From the NCBI RefSeq assembly GCF_003590095.1, contig NC_039497.1, positions 7,188,691-7,252,690 of the forward strand: a stretch of DNA of 64,000 nt, in the 5' to 3' direction. Positions 21,101 to 32,537 of the stretch are shown here, one piece after another; positions within the stretch are counted from its first letter, which is position 1; the number at the start of each line of letters is the position of its first letter. A model generated the notes under the pieces. That model searched no databases. It had not been told where the DNA came from and saw nothing but the letters and a program-made list of their open reading frames with translations. This DNA is from Trichoplusia ni. Its lineage: Eukaryota > Arthropoda > Insecta > Lepidoptera > Noctuidae. Position numbers and translations under genes: made by a program.

Positions 21101-22350
21101 TTGCTTGAAAATGATCAGCATTGGGATGACGCTTTAGCAGAATCCTGTATTAGTGATAATCCACGACGGTTACGCCATTTATTTGTAACATTACTAAATT
21201 TTGTAATTTGTCAGATGCTATACAATTATGGGAAAAAAATAAAGATAAAATTGCAGAAGACTTTCTTAGGAATATATCTCACAATGATGAAGGCACAACT
21301 AATGATAATGTCCGTGATCTTGCCATAAATCTCTGTTTATTGGTTCTTCAGGATGGCTTAACAGCAGTAGGCGGTAAATTACTATGTGAATATGGTTTGC
21401 CAACACCAACCTCAGTCGGAGAGGTTACTAATAGGGAATATTCCGCAGAGATTGGTAACAACCCAATGGAACTGCTGACGACATTAGAAAGCGGTGTCCC
21501 AATGATGACTGCAGAACAACGTTCAGACTATGATCGCGTGTGCGAGAGTGTTCAAAATAATTTGGGAACAATATGGTTTTTAGATGCACCTGGAGGAACT
21601 GGGAAAACCTTTTTGACTAAATTAATATTAGCTTCCGTTCGAAACCAGGGTAAAATTGCTCTTGCCGTGGCTTCATCAGGGATAGCTGCAACATTGCTAC
21701 CAGGAGGTAAAACTGCTCACACTATGTTTAAAATACCAATTGATTTAGATCGCACGGAAAGTCCAACCTGTAGTATTTCAAGAAATAGCGACAAAGCTAA
21801 GGTATTACGCGAGTGTAATTTAATCATATGGGATGAGTGTACGATGGCCCATCGAAAAGGAGTAGAATGGTCGATGAACAAGAACCCACTAATTACCTAC
21901 CCGATAGAATTCTTAAATTCTTTAAATATGCCCGGACTTCCTTCTCATGAAATTTGTTTAAAAATTGGCATTCCGATTATTCTACTCCGAAATTTAAGAC
22001 CACCACAACTTTGCAATGCAACTCGACTGAAAGTAACCCAGTTGCAACAAAATATAATCAAGGCTCAAATTTTAACAGGTTGCGGTGAAGGAGAAACCGT
22101 CTATATCCCCAGAATACCCATTATACCAAATAATTTTACGTTCCAATTTAAAAGAACGCAATTCCCGGTATCGGTGTGTTATGCAATGACAATTAATAAA
22201 GCTCAAGGGCAGACTTTTCGTGTTGCCGGAGTAGATCTCGGTGTCAGTTGTTTCTCGCATGGTCGGTTATACGTTGCTCTTTCCCGGGTTAGCAGTTCTA
22301 GAAATCTTTATGTTCACGTGCCGGACGCAACAACTTCCAATATAGTTTAA
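18133..22350 (+). pseudogene. Helitron B RepHel remnant
   Basis: ATG at 18133 opens the basic 23-residue-repeat N terminus (174 codons) and stops at TAA near 18655 where related copies have a sense codon. Later blocks: 18945-19253 linker, 19271-20043 upstream of the nuclease, 20055-20687 with GLPHAHILLWL (HUH-type) and KYICKYINKG tyrosines, 20672-21328, and 21208-22350 helicase. The helicase keeps APGGTGKTFL (motif I) and WDECTMAHRKGVE (motif II), then jumps to the C-terminal motifs (GIPIILLRNL, YAMTINKAQGQTF, YVALSRVSS). Motifs III and IV are missing. Breaks are at least five, so the protein is not made. Confidence 0.88.
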
Positions 22351-22496
22351 GCCTCATGTAAACGTGATCTAAACAATATTACCAATACATTAACTTAATA
22401 ACAGAAGGAGTTACACGCTAACAGATTCGCGGACACAGCTATCTTTTCTGCCGAAAGTCGCTATTACACGCGAACGAAGTCGCGGGCAAAAGCTAG

Positions 22497-22593
22497 TAAC
22501 ATTATATTAGCAAAATAATCTGAATATCATCCGCCATTTAGTTACTTGTTGCCCCTATGCCTCCCCTACTCACTTCAACGGACAACTTAATAC
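22497..22593 (+). repeat. Remnant of DIRS-like element 2 terminal repeat
   Basis: The segment AACATTATATTAGCAAAATA to GGACAACTTAATACA matches the outermost ~95 bp of the right inverted terminal repeat at 48256-48349, with the same outer flank. So the element's end was present here before or at the duplication and its body was lost. Confidence 0.65.
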
Positions 22594-22693
22594 ACGCGCG
22601 AAACGCGGCAAAATTCAATTTAATGGAATGTCATTTCGTTACCTGCATAGTAGTTAAATGTACAGTAAGAAATGAAATTAAAAAAAAAAAAAC

Positions 22694-22925
22694 TTATATC
22701 CTTAACAAACATTCGCAGTGATTCGCTTTGGCTGCATACAGTAGAAGTAGATGTAGGATCTGATGATAAAGTATCATCCTCATCATCATGCAATGCAGGG
22801 GGCGATCTTGTGGAATAGCTATTCCAGTTTTCATTGCTACATTGTGTAATACACAACAAGCTACGGTTATGTTTCTAGCCACACATGGGTGATAATGTAA
22901 TATCCTGTCTTTAAGAAGGCATCAC
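22694..22925 (-). pseudogene. PIF/Harbinger (HARBI1-like) transposase C-terminal fragment
   Basis: Minus-strand frame gives LLKDRILHYHPCVARNIT then VACCVLHNVAMKTGIAIP. The spacing of R-L-Y-P and the block ending in CVLHN is diagnostic of the end of HARBI1-like DDE nucleases. Catalytic residues lie upstream and are absent. A near-identical copy is at 48448-48677. Confidence 0.6.
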
Positions 22926-25362
22926 CAGCGGATGAACGTGGAGCGGATGACCCATCGAATGGGCCCGAATCGTAGACTTATTCAATCTAAAATGCCCTTA
23001 CGATTAAGGTCTCTTTCCCGCCGCCCAAGTCGACTTTCTTCATTTTGAGCGCATCACAACAGATGAAGTGAATACACCGAATTCAATTAAAACTGAATAA
23101 TAAAAAACATTCAAACAGCTGATCGTAGAATGACGACATTTCCTTTCGTTAAAACTTGGGTCTCGGCGATCGTTTAATTTCCTATCAAACGCAACGACTT
23201 CGTTTCGTTAGCGCTTGTCAAAAATTTTAATTCGGCTACCTTTTCGTATGTAGTAATGTAGCGATCGGATCTGTCGAAATGCTCAAAAATGTCATTGTAT
23301 CGTTTCGTACATTTACTAACGTTTCTCTTAGCGTTTACGATTGTTACTGTCAACTTGTCCAAGTCCTCTGGCTCGGCGTACGCAGATAGAAAATCCACCG
23401 TAACGTAGGTACTCGCGTCGCCTATAACGTAAGTAAGAGTTCAAGAGTTAGTTATAGATTTTTGTGACATTACCACGCAAAACAACTACGCTACATCACG
23501 CAAGTGAAGTTTAAAGTGCCAAAAACATGTAAATATGTATTTTACTCAATCTATCGTGAATCACGAGCCTAAAAGTTGTGTGTAATCGTTCGCTTTAATT
23601 GCGATCTTGACTTTCTCTCATTGATCGTGTCTTATCACATCAATCGGCTTCGAGGTTCATTTTGATACCATCTCTTATTGCCTTTCAATAAATTAATCTG
23701 GCTGGCAGGCGGCCTCCCTCGCCAACTTACTATAAACGTTTCGTATATAATATCTTTTTACGACACAGCGTTTGCAAATGTAGATTACGATAAGCAGGTA
23801 GTCGAGTTTTATAACATAACTAGCCGTCCCATGGTTCCTTTGTTGCGCGGTATTTTTTTTAAGTTGTGATGAAATTATGAGTGTGGCTCGGTTAGTACCG
23901 AGCGCTATGATTCAGGCTGCCTTAAATCACTGAGACGCTGCGCACGATCAGCGCTAAATTCTATATTAATTAGCTAGGATTCTTTCGTTATAATTGTTAT
24001 ACTTCCCTCCCCCCCCCCCCAATGTTTTAAGGCGGGGTAATCCTCACGGACATCCACTCCCTCGGGGGTAGTGTCAGACTCTTACTGAATTAACCTGAAC
24101 CGCTGCACAGTGATTCGTCTAGTGCAAGCTAGCGTGATACATATAATTCATGACAGCGCTGATTTTGACTATATAGGAAGCGCGATTTTCATTTGTAAAT
24201 AAGTTGAATTTTTAGCATGACACCTTCTCAAATAATAGATATTAAAGTGAAACTATTTTCTTGTGATGCATTCTAGTGGTGAAGGTATGTACTTACTTTA
24301 TTTTGAAAAGAATACATGTCTGTATTTTTTGCCGTAATTAGAGTTTAGAAGTATGTTGAAATAATCCAAATATATCCACCTAGACTTTTCAGTATGTTAT
24401 AACTCAAACATTCAGACGGAGTTAACGTAAGTTTTGGCTCCCGAAACCGTCGCAGATTAAGTAATTTACTTTCTTTCAGAACGAGTCATAGCTGTGACAA
24501 AATAGAAATTTTCCGATAAATGCTTAAAACATAATAAAACCCAAATTGCTAGTCGTATTTTTGATCATTTACGTGTACAACATAATCTACTAGACGCTTC
24601 TGAAGTTTTTACTGATGAAACTCAATATGAAAATTTCGAGCCCATCATCAAAATTAACCGAAAAGTGAACATCTTCTAAGTGTAATAAGGATGAATGTCT
24701 CATCAAACATAAAAATGTTTAGATGGATGCGGATGTGTGTGTCGATAAGCCGTGCCCTTCAACATCATCGGGAGTTCGTTCGGCGAACCCAGAAAACGTT
24801 TGAAGAGTCATTGTAGACAATCTTTTAGAGTCGCGAAGTGCAAATGAACCATTTACTGAAGCAGAATTGGCAAAACGGAAAAAATGGCATCGAAGTGTTG
24901 CCAAACAAATTCGAATTGTCATGGACTTCACCTTCGTTACCATCTCAATCAACATCGCAGGAAGATTCTAGCGAGTTGGACAGTGGTGATAATGAGTATT
25001 AGATTCGACTTGGTAGAATTTTGTTTTATGTTATTATACACTAGCTTGTGCCCGCGACTTCGTCCGCGTGGAATAGTGACTTCCGGCAGAAAAGTATAGA
25101 TAGCTGTGTCCGCGACTCCGTCAGCGTGTAACTCCTTGTGTATTAAGTTAATGTATTGGTAATATTTATTATTATTATTTATATTGGTAATATTGTTTAG
25201 ATCACGTTCACATAAGGCTTAACCCTTTATAAGACACAGAACTTAAAAATATTTATAGCTTTTAAACTTTATAATAATGTATTAAGGTTCAAATTCTGGT
25301 GGCAATATAAGTACCACTGCCTTATAAAGGTAAGGTAAAGGTACCTATAAAACGAAAATACT

Positions 25363-26838
25363 TTAGTGCAAAGCTTCCGGGTAAACTATATTGAAAGTTG
25401 ACCCGTCCGGCACGTGAACATAAAGACTTTTAGAACTGCTAACACGGGAAAGAGCAACATACAACTGACCATGTGAGAAACAACTGACACTGAGATCTAC
25501 TCCAGCAACACGAAAAGTCTGCCCTTGAGCCTTGTTAATTGTCATTGCATAACACACCGATACTGGGAATTGCGTCCTTTTAAATTGGAATGGAAAATTA
25601 TTTGGTATTAAGGGTATTCTGGGAATAAAGACGGTTTCTCCTGCACCGCAACCTGTTAAAATTTGAGCCTCGATTATATTTTGTTGCAACTGGGTTACTT
25701 TTAGTCGAGTTCCATTGCAAAGTTGTGGTGGTTTTAAATTTCGGAGCATAATAATCGGTATCCCAATTTTTAAACAAATTTCATGAGAGGGAAGTCCGGG
25801 CATATTTAAAGAATTTAAAAATTCTATCGGGTAATTAGTGGCTTCTTGTTCATCGACCATTCTATTTATTGATCTATAAACTTTGCTTTCCCCCTGTATA
25901 TTCGACAGTATTTTGTTATTGATCTCAGATGCCTGGTCATTGCGAGGAGTTAAAATAGATCTTTCGCATAGCCAAGAATTGTCCCTATTTAATATATTTG
26001 TTACGTCACCGTAAACCGACGATATAAGATGTGGTTGAGATTGCACCATACAACATAATTCAGGCGTCAGTATAAGTTTTCCTTGGTGTAGTTGTGGATA
26101 GGTACCTTCACCAATCTTTAATAATGTGTCAGAAAATTGACTATCATCCGGGTTATCTCCAGTTCTCACTCGCATATTTATAGTTAAATGCACCGATTGT
26201 ATATCTCGCCATAAATAAGAGCTTTTCAGGCAAGCCCTAACCTCATCAGCTCGGGTTCCCCGTGGTATTACCGGTAAGGTTTGTCGGAAATCACCACAAA
26301 ATAAAACCGTGATACCGCCCATTGGTCGATCATTTTGTCTTATATCCCTTAAAGTTCTGTCTACCGCTTCTACTCCTTTTCGATGGGCCATCGTACATTC
26401 ATCCCATATGATTAAACTACACTCGCGTAATACCTTAGCTTTGTCGCTATTTCTTGAAATACTACAGGTTGGATTTTCCGTGCGATCTAAATCAATTGGT
26501 ATTTTAAACATACTGTGAGCAGTTTTACCTCCTGGTAGCAATGTTGCAGCTATCCCTGATGAAGCTACGGCAAGAGCAATTTTACGCTGATTTCGAACAT
26601 AAGCCAATATTAATTTAGTCAAAAAGGTTTTTCCAGTTCCTCCAGGTGCATCTAAAAACCATATTGTTCCCAAATTATTTTGAACACTATTGCACACGCG
26701 GTCATAAACTGAACGTTGTTCTGCAGTCATCATTGGGACACCGTTTTCTAATGTTGTCAGCAGTTCCGTTAAATTGTAACCAATCTCTGCGGAATATTCC
26801 CTATTAGTTACCTCTCCGACTGAGGTTGGTGTTGGCAA
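25363..26838 (-). pseudogene. RepHel helicase part (Pif1-like), Helitron C
   Basis: 491 codons still open. It covers the superfamily 1B DNA helicase that unwinds donor DNA during rolling-circle transposition. Motifs in order: DAPGGTGKTFLTK (motif I), IIWDECTMAH (II), LFCGDFRQTLPV (III), LTINMRVRTG (IV), GIPIIMLRNLKPPQLCNGTR (V), YAMTINKAQGQTF and LYVALSRVSS (VI). All expected catalytic residues are present. The start at 26838 is an internal methionine: in the intact protein it would be joined to the nuclease part, from which it is separated by a one-base frameshift near 26975. Confidence 0.85.
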
Positions 26839-26906
26839 ACCATATTCACAGAGTGATTTACCGCCTACTGCTGTTAAGTCATCCTGAAGAGCTAATAAGC
26901 ACTGAT

Positions 26907-28214
26907 TTATGGCAAGATCACGGAAATTATCATTAGTTGTGCCTTCATCATTGTTAGGTATATTTCTAAGAAAGTCTTCTGAAATTTTTCTTTATATTTT
27001 TCCCATAATGTTACAGCATCTGACAAATTACAAAATGTGAGTAATGTTACAAATAAATGGCGTAACCGTCGTGGATTATCACTAACACAGGATTCTGCTA
27101 GAGCGTCATCCCAATGCTGATCATTTTCAAGCAAATGACGCGCTTGGCAAGCTGCTTGATAAGTGGGATAAACAACATCGTCTACTTTTCTCAAATCTAT
27201 AAATGAGGTTGGTCCTCGCACGGTATGTAATAATAATCGCAAATAGAAACACTCAGCGTTGTTAGGATGAACGGTGTACACTCTACCAAGAACATGTTCT
27301 TTAAAAATACCTGACTCGCCATCTACAGGCCTGCCACGGCGTCTTCGATTAAAGACACCCCGTTGCTTATCGTAGGTATAATACGATGGAACTTCCTCAT
27401 ACAAAAGAGATTTTGCAAAATCATCAGTTTGGCAAAGTCGAAAGAATGCTAATAAACTTGTTTGTCTAGGGTTCTCTAACCGTTCTGTGACATTTTCGGC
27501 GTTGAAATATATACGTTGGCCGCCTTCAAGATGAACATCCAGATGAGTCACAGGTGGATATCTTTCGTGAATGTTGAAACTTAAGATCCGCCACACAGCT
27601 TCTGAAGAACTTATATATCTGCCTGACTGAAATCTTGTAACTTCATCATGTTCATTTCTCAAAGCAAATGTAGCTTGGTCACTGCCCTTATTAATATACT
27701 TACAAATATATTTTATTGACTCTACACTATTACACATTTCAACATTTATGTGAGCTTGAAATGCTCTGGACAACACAGGAGAATACAGAACGACCCACCT
27801 ATTATCTAAAGTAACTTGTTGTCCAGACACTCGCTTTTCAACAGTAAAACCATCATTATCTCTTGAACGGCGACGATATAATGGGTATCCATCATGTCCT
27901 GTTACAGTGCCATCCACTAAGGCTTTTGGATATCTTTTAGTGCAACGACCGTCTTGCATGCAAGGAGAATTCCCGTTAAACGAACCACATGGACCATGTA
28001 TCATATGAGTTTTAACAATGTCGTATAACACGGGATCTGCAATCGGACTTGGAATTTCAGCACTGATTAAACTGTCTACATCATTAGGTCGAACCTTATC
28101 TTTTAACCAAAGCAGGATATGTGCGTGAGGTAAGCCGCGTTTTTGCCATTCAATACTATACATATAACACAATACTTCTCCAAAAATTTTATCTTTGGTA
28201 AGTAGATCTATCAT
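26907..28214 (-). pseudogene. RepHel rolling-circle nuclease part, Helitron C
   Basis: 435 codons open. It carries the HUH-type metal-binding motif GLPHAHILLWL near the start and the paired catalytic tyrosines in IKYICKYINKG, whose role is to nick and join single-stranded Helitron ends. A zinc-finger-like cysteine set (CGSFNGNSPCMQDGRCTKRY) precedes the tyrosines. It stops in a shifted frame after LWEKYKEKF, a one-base deletion relative to the other copies. Upstream sequence in the same frame (ELLEAHDRHDIIARVF) extends to about 28370. Confidence 0.85.
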
Positions 28215-28348
28215 TGATTTTAATTTTAAATGAAAAACTCTTGCTATGATATCATGGCGGTCATGCGCCTCAAGAAGCTCCCGAGTAATTTCATCCCACT
28301 TAGGATTGGTAGTTACAGTAATAAATAAGTCGGGACGTCCATATTTTC

Positions 28349-30571
28349 TTACGTAACAAAAAGCATCTTGAGTACGTTCGTGAGCATGTATCGTGGACCA
28401 CCAGTAAAAGAAGAGGGCAAAATAACTAAACGACCCATATTCACCGTATCGTTATCTTGCTGCATGGCGTCGCGAAGGTGCACGTATTCTTCAACGCGCA
28501 GCTGCCTTTGATTAGATCGTATATAAACTAATCTTTCGGTTTCAATTTTTGCGTACATGTCTACAATAAACTGATTGAATAAGCCACGAAAACGTTGAAA
28601 GTATACAAACCTATTCCGTCTTACTTGCAAGTGGTAACAGTAAAATTGAAGGCATGAAATCTTTTTATTATAATTAGGTGCGCCTGTACGCGGATCAGTT
28701 TGGTATAAAGCAAAATTATAACCATCTTCCCCTCGACAGTATATCAAAGGATATTGCAAACTGTCGTAAGCCCTGTGGGTTTCATAAATACGTTGCAAAC
28801 GATTATCTCTGGAACGGATAACGATATCACGCCTATCACATTCCTGGTCGACCAATACCACAGCAACTTCATTCGTGGATGGAGCATTATAACGCCCAGG
28901 GTGTTCCTGAGTTGGACGCCTATCGGCATTTATAACAATTTTATAATTGTTATCATCATCTCGAGGAAGAGCTTCTTATGCCGATTTAAAACTGCATACA
29001 TACGAATTAACCTGATGCAACATGTTCTGAAGTTGTGATATGAGTTCAGTATTTAAATTCGGGAAATATTGATTTCTTATATTCGACTGTTCGTTGTAGT
29101 CGGATACAAAATATATTTGAAGAAACTTAGGTTGGTTTTCAGGCAAAAGGGATCCTATCAAATGGTAAACCTGACCTTGTATCTTAAAAGTAGGCATGAA
29201 ATGACCTTCTGAGATTTGTTGAGCGCCAAAGGATGTCATTTGAAATGCACTATTATAAGTGCGAATATTATCTAAAAACTGTTTAGATTGTATATGTTCC
29301 CCTAAAAGTAGTGATTTCAAAGGTTCCGGTGGGTCTTCGAATGAAGGCAAATTTATTTTACCTGTAGAACAACAGAAACCAGCTGACTCCTTACTCCACT
29401 TTGAAGCATTACAAAAACGACATACCACGTTCATATCGCCTATTACAGAAGATGATCCATAATCAATTGTGAGGTTATAAGCAAACCCACTTTTATATTT
29501 GTCGGACCAAGCCACCGAATTTCTAGATTGATCTTCTATGTGTACATCTAAGTTATTAAGGCTATGTCGAAATCTGTCTGCAGTAAGACGGGCCTCTCGC
29601 TGTTCGTCCGTTTCAAGAGACCGAATATTTTCGATTCTTAATCTTTCATTAGACAAACTTACTGATCGTTCTTGTCTCAAAGAATTATAATATTCGCGTA
29701 CCGACTCTAGTCGTTGTTCATGCTCATGTGCGTCTTCGAGAGATCGAATAACATTATGGTGCACCCTATCATTTGTCAAACGGTCTTCATATTGAGTTAA
29801 AGTTTCAGATTCTCGAGATAAAATATGACGTTCGCGGTCAGCTGTGAGACGCAATTCCCTCTCAGTGTAGGTTTCTGACTCGCGAGACAATATATGACGT
29901 TCGCGGTCAGCTGTGAGACGCAATTCCCTCTCAGTGTAGGTTTCTGACTCGCGAGACAATATATGACGTTCGCGGTCAGCTGTGAGACGCAATTCCCTCT
30001 CAGTGTAGGTTTCTGACTCGCGAGACAATATATGACGTTCGCGGTCAGCTGTGAGACGCAATTCCCTCTCAGTGTAGGTTTCTGACTCGCGAGACAATAT
30101 ATGACGTTCGCGGTCAGCTGTGAGACGCAATTCTCTGTCAGTGAAGGTTTCTGACTCGCGAGACAATATATGACGTTCGCGGTCAGCTGTGAGACGCAAT
30201 TCCCTCTCAGTGTAGGTTTCTGACTCGCGAGACAATGTATGCCGTTCGCGGTCAGCAGTGAGACGCAATTCTCGTTGTGACGCAGTTTCAGCATCTCGGG
30301 ATAACACATGTTGTTCTCGGTCAATGGTAAGCCTCAGCTCTCGTTGAGAAGAGCTTTGAGACGCCCGTGATGTAGCTCGTCTCGCTCTGTCAGCTGCTAA
30401 TCGCATCTCTCTCTCTGGAGAGCTTTCATTGGCTCGAGAGGTTGAGGCACTAACTCTCATAGAGTTTAACCGATGTGCTCTTTCCTCTGCCGATTCTTGA
30501 GAACGCGCATTTCTCATCCTTTTAGCATCTCTCGAATTTCGAGATAAAGATGGTCGTTTTTTAGGTGGCAT
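28349..30571 (-). pseudogene. RepHel N-terminal part with 23-residue repeat array, Helitron C
   Basis: ATG at 30571 with MPPKKRPSLSRNSRDAKR. From residue 35 to about 310 the protein is a run of roughly twelve 23-residue units of pattern L-T-A-D-R-E-R-H-x-L-S-R-E-S-E-T ending R-E-L-R. Four adjacent units (about 29850-30130) are almost identical at DNA level, period 69 bp. Then comes the conserved region CNASKWSKESAGFCCSTGKI, a possible zinc site. The frame stops at TAA at 28976-28978 (leucine in other copies), continues in the same frame at 28861-28349, and is shifted by a two-base insertion near 28383. High Arg/Glu content suggests a long charged helix. Confidence 0.85.
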
Positions 30572-30637
30572 TGTGTATTTTTAATCGACGGTAACTGAAG
30601 CTACCTTACACTTACAATTATATATAGTTATTATGTA

Positions 30638-30995
30638 ATAATTACGAAAATAAACTATTAATATAATAAAACACTACCAATTACGAAAATAAACTATTAA
30701 TACAATTAAACACTACCAAAATAACTAATATAATAATAACGAAAATAAACTATTAATATAATTAAACACTACCAATTACGAAAATAAACTATTAATTTAA
30801 TTAAACACTACCAATTACGAAAATAAACTATTAATTTAATTAAACACTACCAAATTACGAAAATAAACTATTAATACAATTAAACACTACCAAAATAAAT
30901 AATATAAAAATTACGAAAATAAACTATTAATATAATTAAACACTACCAATTACGAAAATAAACTATTAATACAATTAAACACTACCAAAATAACT
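30638..30995. repeat. ~39-bp minisatellite in the Helitron C leader
   Basis: Eight copies of a unit beginning TTACGAAAATAAACTATTAA and closing with AAACACTACCAA. The middle varies (ATATAA, ACAATT, TTTAATT), and two copies carry a short AATAACTAATATA insertion. It lies between the putative promoter and the RepHel ATG. Absent from the other Helitron copies. Confidence 0.85.
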
Positions 30996-31211
30996 AATAG
31001 GTGTACCTACTACTAATACTATTAATCTAATACCTATTATATAAACTAACAACAAAACAATTCTAAAAATAAACTATTCAAAGACTAAAAGTCGTGCTGA
31101 TAAGCACGGTTTGCAAATAACAATTATTGATTGTCAATAAGGTCGAACAGTCTGAACGTCTATTCGCATCAACAGCCAAATATTGTATGACGCTCGAGCG
31201 CGGACCCCCCG

Positions 31212-31221
31212 CCTTTTTATA
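31212..31221 (-). promoter_or_regulatory. TATA box candidate for Helitron C RepHel
   Basis: TATAAAAAGG on the minus strand in a GC-rich setting (CGCGCGTCGTGGCGGGAGG upstream, CGGGGGGTCC downstream). A TCATAC start-like motif lies about 30 nt downstream. It would give a leader of around 600 nt before ATG 30571. Confidence 0.45.
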
Positions 31222-31788
31222 CCTCCCGCCACGACGCGCGTCGAGCGCGGCAACCGATACACAAAAATAATCCTTATAGCATGACTCTGTATTCACGCGC
31301 GATTTCTTATTATTTCATGTATAACTTTGGTGTTTCTACACCGATTTACATGATTCTTTTTTTATTGAATAGGTAATAATGTTAACTTTTTTAATTGGGG
31401 ATGAGTGATAGTGTTGTAAACGTTAGAGTAGACAAATACAATCAGAAATCTCCGAATTGCTAAGCTATCGGGAGTTTCACGTGTTATTGTGAGTCAACCA
31501 TAAAAGTTAGACATATGCTGTCGAGGAATATTTTTTATATAATTTTAGGGAGAATATTTCCGTCATACATGATTTCTATGTAGCTTTAACCTATAAGCCT
31601 GCACACGTGACGGAAGCTTAAAAAATGGAGTAACTTACCCCGTTTTCCCAATATTTCCCTTCACTGCTCTGCTCCTATTGGTCGTAGCGTAATGAAAAGT
31701 ATACTATAACCTGCCCAAGAGTATGAAGAATAATTGTGCCAAATTTCGTTAAAATCCGTCGAGTAGTTTTTGTTTCTATAACGAATAT

Positions 31789-31829
<41 letters not shown>

Positions 31830-31976
31830 AATTTTACTGATTGCATTTTTGGCATCAGTAGCGATCCCTAACCACCCCTTGATAGTTATTTTTTAAATAT
31901 ATTTTATGTACAGAATTGACCTCTCTACAGATTTATTATAAGTATAAAGATATAGATAGATATAGATATAGATAGA

Positions 31977-32109
31977 TTTACCTATTTTATTATCTAGTTT
32001 TTTTTTTTTGTAGCAATGTATTTAGTCTTAAATTTTATAATATATTAGATTAGATATAACATTATAGTAGATGGGTAATCCTAATTTTGTTCGAATCGTC
32101 TAAAAAGTT
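31977..32109 (+). repeat. Duplicated segment copy 1, continuation
   Basis: TTTACC, a T run, AGCAATGTATTTAGTC and GGGTAATCCTAATTTTGTTC match 54803-54860 and 56328-56376. This is the old locus between the Helitron C and DIRS-like element 1 insertions. Confidence 0.85.
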
Positions 32110-32151
32110 ATTAAACCACTTGACCGTTATTAGAAGCTTAATATAATGAGA
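32110..32151. repeat. Left inverted terminal repeat of DIRS-like element 1
   Basis: 42 bp, starting ATTAAACCACTTGACCG. Its reverse complement is 36978-37019. Confidence 0.88.
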
Positions 32152-32537
32152 TAGGCACATCCGATTTCCGTTGTATTTTACCTCTTTTTCTACCATATGT
32201 TGCTATCTCTTTCGCACATCACAGGCGTGGGGGTGTTGGCTACCTGATAGTTGCAAACACCCTCTTCGTCATTGGCTTGAAAATTTCCGTTGTGTTAACT
32301 TGTGCTCCTAGTGATTGTTATTTCCTACCCTCGAGATATTAAAGTGTTAAAAGGTGATAAAGTGAAGTATTATTTCACGTAAGTTGCACAAGTTGTTTAC
32401 TATTATAATTTTTAACGGTTTTACCGTTCGATAACTTTTAATTTTTGTGAACCTCTTTTATGATTAATAATTACGGTTGCACGAACAACCTTAACGTAAT
32501 TGTAAAATTTTTCTTTGTGTCTATTTAGTTTGTGATC

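Larger units (their letters stand above)
17551..22496 (+). mobile_element. Helitron B, RepHel family, helicase-deleted
   Basis: Starts TCTATACTAATATATAAAGC at 17551 (a TCTATACTAA duplicate sits just before it, at 17541) and ends CGCGAACGAAGTCGCGGG plus CAAAAGCTAG at 22496, followed by T. Two 5' terminal units are arrayed in tandem (17551-17849 and 17850-18132). It lacks the central helicase region. The same deletion is present in Helitron E, so both descend from one deleted source. Confidence 0.87.
22497..25040 (+). repeat. Duplicated segment, copy 1
   Basis: Matches 48256-48728 plus 52863-54802 in the same order and orientation, with only scattered differences. Copy 2 is interrupted by a LINE (48729-52862). 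Copy 1 has about 115 bp near 23872-23985 that copy 2 lacks. The poly-C run near 24010-24020 is longer here. The first ~97 bp belong to the terminal repeat of DIRS-like element 2. A short retrotransposon-like tail (GTCAGACTCTTACTGAATTAACC) sits near 24070. Apart from a Harbinger fragment, I see no conserved coding frame. Confidence 0.85.
25041..31976 (-). mobile_element. Helitron C, most complete RepHel copy, 6936 bp
   Basis: 3' end on the left (minus strand: CGCGGACGAAGTCGCGGG then CACAAGCTAG at 25041), 5' end TC at 31976. Copy 2 of the duplicated segment carries the empty site TTATACA/TTTACC at 54802/54803, confirming both ends and insertion between A and T. The 5' region differs fully from Helitrons A, B, D and E. 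It includes AATAAATCTGTAGAGAGGTC, a TCTG repeat (31788-31829) and a ~930-bp leader with a TATA box and a minisatellite. Inactive as it stands because of one stop and two frameshifts. Confidence 0.92.

Noticed and set aside
23174..23398. 74-codon minus-strand frame (DLDKLTVTIVNAKRNVSK...), with a 106-codon version at 52930-53250
   Set aside because: No family recognised, and an indel between the two copies changes the C-terminal frame. I could not show coding constraint.
24512..24955. Short frames on both strands, repeated near 54479-54733
   Set aside because: Frames are not conserved between the two segment copies and contain no motif.
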